A stretch of DNA of 7,861 nucleotides from Clostridia bacterium (GTDB lineage Bacteria > Bacillota > Clostridia > TANB77 > UBA1234), in contig CAADXZ010000152.1 of the NCBI GenBank assembly GCA_900753135.1, forward strand, positions 1-7,861, given 5' to 3'. Of this stretch, positions 4,946 to 7,861 are shown piece after piece (the stretch's first letter is position 1; the number at the start of each line of letters is the position of its first letter). The position numbers were made by a program, and so were the translations under genes. Below the pieces are notes generated by a model that was not told where the DNA came from, did not search any database, and saw nothing but the letters and a program-made list of their open reading frames with translations.

Positions 4946-6523
4946 TCTTTCAATTGAAATAATGTAACCTCTTCCAGCATAGCCTTTACCTTTAATATGT
5001 GCCTCATTGCCGACTTTTATGTCATACCCATTAACTGTTATTGATTTATCGTTTATAACTGCATCTGCCTCTATTGTTAATGTTATATCAATAGCATTGT
5101 CAAGTGGTGTTTCAATAACTTCTTTCTTGGTTCTGTCAACTCCATACCTAGTTGAAGCAGTGCTTTTCTTTTCTTTAATTTTACCTATATTTATATTTTT
5201 TAAAGAATCATAAACTGTTGTATCTGCATTTATTGCGTCATATACTTGTGGCATACTCTCAGTTGTTCTTATTTGATAAACAATTTTTTGAGTGTTACTC
5301 GTAATAGTTTTACTTCCTTTGTTCATATATGAATATCCAAATATACAAGCAAATAGCACAACTAATATTATAAATATATCTAAAACATTTACCTTTTTAA
5401 TTTTAGGTTCCTCCTCTACTTTTTCATAGAAACTTTCAATATTTTTAGTGTAAACTTCAACCGTAAATTTTTTTTCAAATATTTCAATAGATTTTTTCTT
5501 CATTCGCTCAAAAACATTTTTGTCTGTTAATATTCTTTCAACAGCCTCAGCGGTGTCTCTTGGAGATTTTATTGGAACTATATAGCCATTTTCTCCATTG
5601 CTTATTACACCTGGATTACCACCAAAATTTGTTACAACTGCCGGTACTCCGATGCTCATACCTTCTAATAGAGCAAGGCTTGTAGCCTCTGTGCCGTAAG
5701 AGCAATTAACCTGAACATCAAATATATTCACAAAGTCCTTTACATTCTTTACAAAGCCTGTGAAGATAACTTTATTTTCAAGCTTTAATTCTTTAACTTT
5801 TTGTTTTAAATTGTCTTCTTCACTTCCTGTACCAAGAATTAAAAACTTAGCTTTTAGTTTCTTCTCGTTTAGAAGAATATTGGCAGCTTCAATAAATGTT
5901 TCGTGTCCTTTAACTTTTTCAAGTCTAGCAAGTATTCCAACCACATATTCGTCATCTTTTATTCCATACTTTTCTTTTAATGCTTTTCTCTCTTCTTCAG
6001 ATGTTTCTGGTATCTTTTCAACTCCGTTTAATATTACATCTATTTTTTCTTCACTAACACCACCATCTGTGAGGTTTTCTTTTGCAGCCTCTGCAACGGC
6101 AATTATCCTATCAGATAATAATTCATTCGTATTTTTATATATAAATCTTCCAAAACCTTTTTTTATTTTAGGGTTCACTGGAAAAACAGAATGTCTTGTA
6201 AAGACGACCTTAGTATCTTTTACAAATTTTGCTGCAAGTCTAGCGGTACTGCTTGCGTGAGTGTGAACTATGTCTGGTTTTTCTTTTCTTAAAACTTTTA
6301 TAAGTTTAAATAATGATTCAAAATCCCACGACTTATCTTTTAATCCATCTATCTCTACAATCTTCACACCTGTGCTTTTTAGTTCTTCAACAAGTGCACT
6401 GCCCTTTGGCAAAATCACGACAATTTCAAACTTTTTCTTATCATAATTTTTGCAAAAATTTATTATACATTTTCCAGCTCCACCAATATTAGTGTCACTA
6501 ATAACATTTACTACTTTTATCAT
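4943..6523 (-). CDS. GT4 glycosyltransferase fused to a transmembrane DUF4330-like domain
   Basis: Residues 1 to about 368 are a complete GT4 enzyme. They include GGAGKCIINF (14-23), IVHTHASSTARLAA (85-98), the hinge segment GILARLEKVKGHETF (196-210) with the Arg and Lys-Gly of the donor site, LGTGSEED (230-237), and an intact EX7E motif with Glu279 and Glu287 in TEATSLALLEGMS. A charged linker (367-377) leads to one transmembrane helix (about 378-400). A domain of about 125 residues follows, with VYDS (437-440), NIGKI (445-449) and DITLTIE (479-485). This tail is paralogous to the next gene. The lysines before the helix predict an N-in topology, with the enzyme in the cytoplasm and the tail outside. 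The start has AAAGGA about seven bases upstream and is 20 bases after the preceding gene. At 526 residues it is much longer than ordinary GT4 enzymes. The acceptor and the sugar are unknown. Confidence 0.85.
   Translation of the reverse strand: MIKVVNVISDTNIGGAGKCIINFCKNYDKKKFEIVVILPKGSALVEELKSTGVKIVEIDGLKDKSWDFESLFKLIKVLRKEKPDIVHTHASSTARLAAKFVKDTKVVFTRHSVFPVNPKIKKGFGRFIYKNTNELLSDRIIAVAEAAKENLTDGGVSEEKIDVILNGVEKIPETSEEERKALKEKYGIKDDEYVVGILARLEKVKGHETFIEAANILLNEKKLKAKFLILGTGSEEDNLKQKVKELKLENKVIFTGFVKNVKDFVNIFDVQVNCSYGTEATSLALLEGMSIGVPAVVTNFGGNPGVISNGENGYIVPIKSPRDTAEAVERILTDKNVFERMKKKSIEIFEKKFTVEVYTKNIESFYEKVEEEPKIKKVNVLDIFIILVVLFACIFGYSYMNKGSKTITSNTQKIVYQIRTTESMPQVYDAINADTTVYDSLKNINIGKIKEKKSTASTRYGVDRTKKEVIETPLDNAIDITLTIEADAVINDKSITVNGYDIKVGNEAHIKGKGYAGRGYIISIER
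5399..5425 (-). other. Possible fossil gene boundary at the GT4-DUF4330 junction
   Basis: Inside the fused gene the minus strand reads GAAAAAG, TAG (5418-5416, out of frame), AGGAGG (5415-5410), eight bases, then an in-frame ATT (codon 375, 5401-5399). Codon 375 is followed by the KKVNVLDIF segment that starts the membrane domain. If the A run were one base shorter, the glycosyltransferase would end GAA AAG TAG. The AGGAGG is ideally placed to have served a start codon where ATT now stands. These bases are seen directly; the interpretation as a former stop, Shine-Dalgarno and start is inference. Confidence 0.5.
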
Positions 6524-6543
6524 ATATTTTTCCTTTCAAGCAT

Positions 6544-7851
6544 CTATTTTTCATCACTTTTTGAAACTTTTGTAGACACAAGACCAAAAGCTATTATAAT
6601 CCAAAAAATTAAAACAACTCTATAATTATACCAAGTATGATCAAACATACTTTGAAGCATAAATCCAGAAACACCAGCAATAAGCGACGAAGTTAATATA
6701 TTCTTTTTCTTGCATATAGCTATTATCGTTTCTTTATAAAAATTGTATAACATTCCTAAAAATACAATTAGTCCAACAATACCAAATTCAACTACCAACT
6801 GTAAATACAAGTTGTGTGAATGCGGTGCAGAAATATCGTTATAAGAATATATTGGATATATCGTATTAAAACTTGTTATTCCTAAACCTATGCCTGAAAA
6901 CCAATAATCTGCAAGCATTGCAAGTGTCCCCATCCATATATACACTCTATATGATGTTGAAGAATCTCCCATATTTCCTATGCTTAAAAACCTATTTATA
7001 ATCGATTCTGGCAAAACAAATGGTAAAAACAAAAGTGCAACAATTCCAAGCAATATAAATCTTCTATCTATCATTATAGCTAAAAGTCCAATTGCTAGTA
7101 TTATTCCAAGCCAACAGCCTCTCGAAAAAGTTAAAGCCAAAGCTAACATTGTTACTCCCAAAGAACCTAGCCAAAATAACTTTTTAAATATTCCCTTTTC
7201 TGTCCATAAAAGTCCAGCAATTATTGGAATTGCAAGTATTAAATACTCGCCATACACATTTGGATTTTCAAATGTAGAATAAACCCTCATTTTAATATCT
7301 TCAAACATCTCTTTGTCTAGCCAAGCCTGTGAATACAAGTCTCCAAACATATATTGATACAAGCCATAAAAAGCCGTAATAACAGCAGCAATTGAAAAAA
7401 TATACAAAATAAATTTAAACTGTTTTTTATTCTCAATAGTATTTATAACAACGAAATATGAAAGAACAAAAGCTATCATAAGTAATGCAATATTTCTACT
7501 TTCTTCGAGAGAAATAGAAGTTACGGCACAAATACCTATAACTAATGCAAACATCAAAACCCAAGCATTTGTTTTAAAATACTTCAACTTAAAGTTTTTA
7601 TTTATGGCCACCTTTAAAAACAGTGACAACGCTGTGCAAATTAGCAAAAGTAAAGACATCATCGTTGAAACAAATGGCACTGCAAAAACCGTAATTGATA
7701 GCCATATCATAGGCTTTGCAAATATGCTATTTTCAAAAACTTTATCTAATTTTATCTTATGTGCTATCTTTTGAATAAAAGAAATAAACTTCATCATAAA
7801 TTTTGAAAAAATGGTATCGTCGTCTACTTTTTTACTATCTTTTTCTTTCAT
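6544..7851 (-). CDS. O-antigen ligase/polymerase-like membrane protein (Wzy/WaaL family)
   Basis: Proteins of this family act on the outer face of the cytoplasmic membrane. They either polymerise glycan repeat units or transfer a glycan from its polyprenyl carrier to an acceptor. The 435-residue sequence begins with a polar Lys/Asp-rich segment and then has roughly ten or more hydrophobic spans. Family landmarks are STFENPNVYGEYL (192-204), TFSRGCWLG with Arg244, SYRVYIWMG with Arg302, WFSGIGLG (317-324) and the large-loop motif APHSHN with His344 and His346. WaaL and Wzy cannot be separated by sequence alone; next to glycosyltransferases in a Gram-positive, a polymerase or a ligase to teichoic-type or wall acceptors are both possible. 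No Shine-Dalgarno is visible in the 10 bases before the ATG, and the frame stays open to the window edge, so the true start may lie upstream. Confidence 0.85.
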   Translation of the reverse strand: MKEKDSKKVDDDTIFSKFMMKFISFIQKIAHKIKLDKVFENSIFAKPMIWLSITVFAVPFVSTMMSLLLLICTALSLFLKVAINKNFKLKYFKTNAWVLMFALVIGICAVTSISLEESRNIALLMIAFVLSYFVVINTIENKKQFKFILYIFSIAAVITAFYGLYQYMFGDLYSQAWLDKEMFEDIKMRVYSTFENPNVYGEYLILAIPIIAGLLWTEKGIFKKLFWLGSLGVTMLALALTFSRGCWLGIILAIGLLAIMIDRRFILLGIVALLFLPFVLPESIINRFLSIGNMGDSSTSYRVYIWMGTLAMLADYWFSGIGLGITSFNTIYPIYSYNDISAPHSHNLYLQLVVEFGIVGLIVFLGMLYNFYKETIIAICKKKNILTSSLIAGVSGFMLQSMFDHTWYNYRVVLIFWIIIAFGLVSTKVSKSDEK

Positions 7852-7861
7852 AAAAAGCCCA

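Noticed and set aside
5416..5425. GAAAAAG followed by an out-of-frame TAG as a programmed frameshift site
   Set aside because: The run has five A residues, not the A AAA AAG heptamer, and the TAG lies in the +1 frame. No stimulatory stem was seen. A fossil gene boundary explains it better.
5760..6260. Long open frame on the plus strand opposite the fused glycosyltransferase
   Set aside because: It lies entirely antisense to a well-supported gene, has a low-complexity Ser/Phe-rich translation, and shows no family motifs.
1..7861. CRISPR arrays, insertion sequences, tRNA or rRNA genes, prophage attachment sites
   Set aside because: No regularly spaced repeats, transposase motifs, tRNA folds or rRNA segments were found on either strand.

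Overview
The window looks like the chromosome of a low-GC Gram-positive bacterium, most likely a clostridial Firmicute. The evidence is the AT-rich sequence, strong AGGAGG-type ribosome binding sites, the Firmicutes-style gene order rpmG-secE-nusG-rplK-rplA-rplJ-rplL, a canonical L10 leader with an attenuator, a short single-span SecE, and standalone DUF4330-type membrane proteins. I cannot name the genus. Every gene I can support lies on the minus strand, so transcription runs from high to low coordinates.

Upstream block (7861 to 3327). This is the end of a cell-surface polysaccharide cluster. In transcription order it holds an O-antigen ligase/polymerase-like membrane protein, a GT4 glycosyltransferase fused to a transmembrane DUF4330-like domain, a separate DUF4330-like protein, and a second GT4 glycosyltransferase. 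Gaps of 20, 10 and 34 bases suggest one operon. The glycosyltransferases would build a lipid-linked glycan in the cytoplasm, and the ligase/polymerase would act on it outside the membrane.

Middle (3326 to 3191). A strong sigma-A-type promoter (TTGACA, 17 bases, TAGAAT) starts the ribosomal transcript. Its leader of about 68 bases contains an imperfect hairpin with nine U residues in the loop. No terminator separates it from the polysaccharide genes, so read-through is possible.

Downstream block (3190 to 1). The order is rpmG (49 codons, absent from the supplied translation list), secE, nusG, rplK, rplA, an L10 leader with terminator, rplJ, and the start of rplL cut by the window edge. It serves protein export, transcription elongation and the L1/L11/L10-L12 ribosomal stalk region. 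A candidate L1 operator hairpin precedes rplA, and two small hairpins lie between rplJ and rplL.

The most interesting observation is the glycosyltransferase-DUF4330 fusion. At its junction the DNA still carries what looks like a fossil gene boundary: an out-of-frame TAG, then AGGAGG, then eight bases to an in-frame ATT where a start codon would be expected. The next gene is a paralogue of the fused domain, and the real boundary before it uses the same TAG-overlapping-Shine-Dalgarno layout. A second oddity is the SecE tail, which carries repeated Ser-Gly-Glu/Asp tripeptides.
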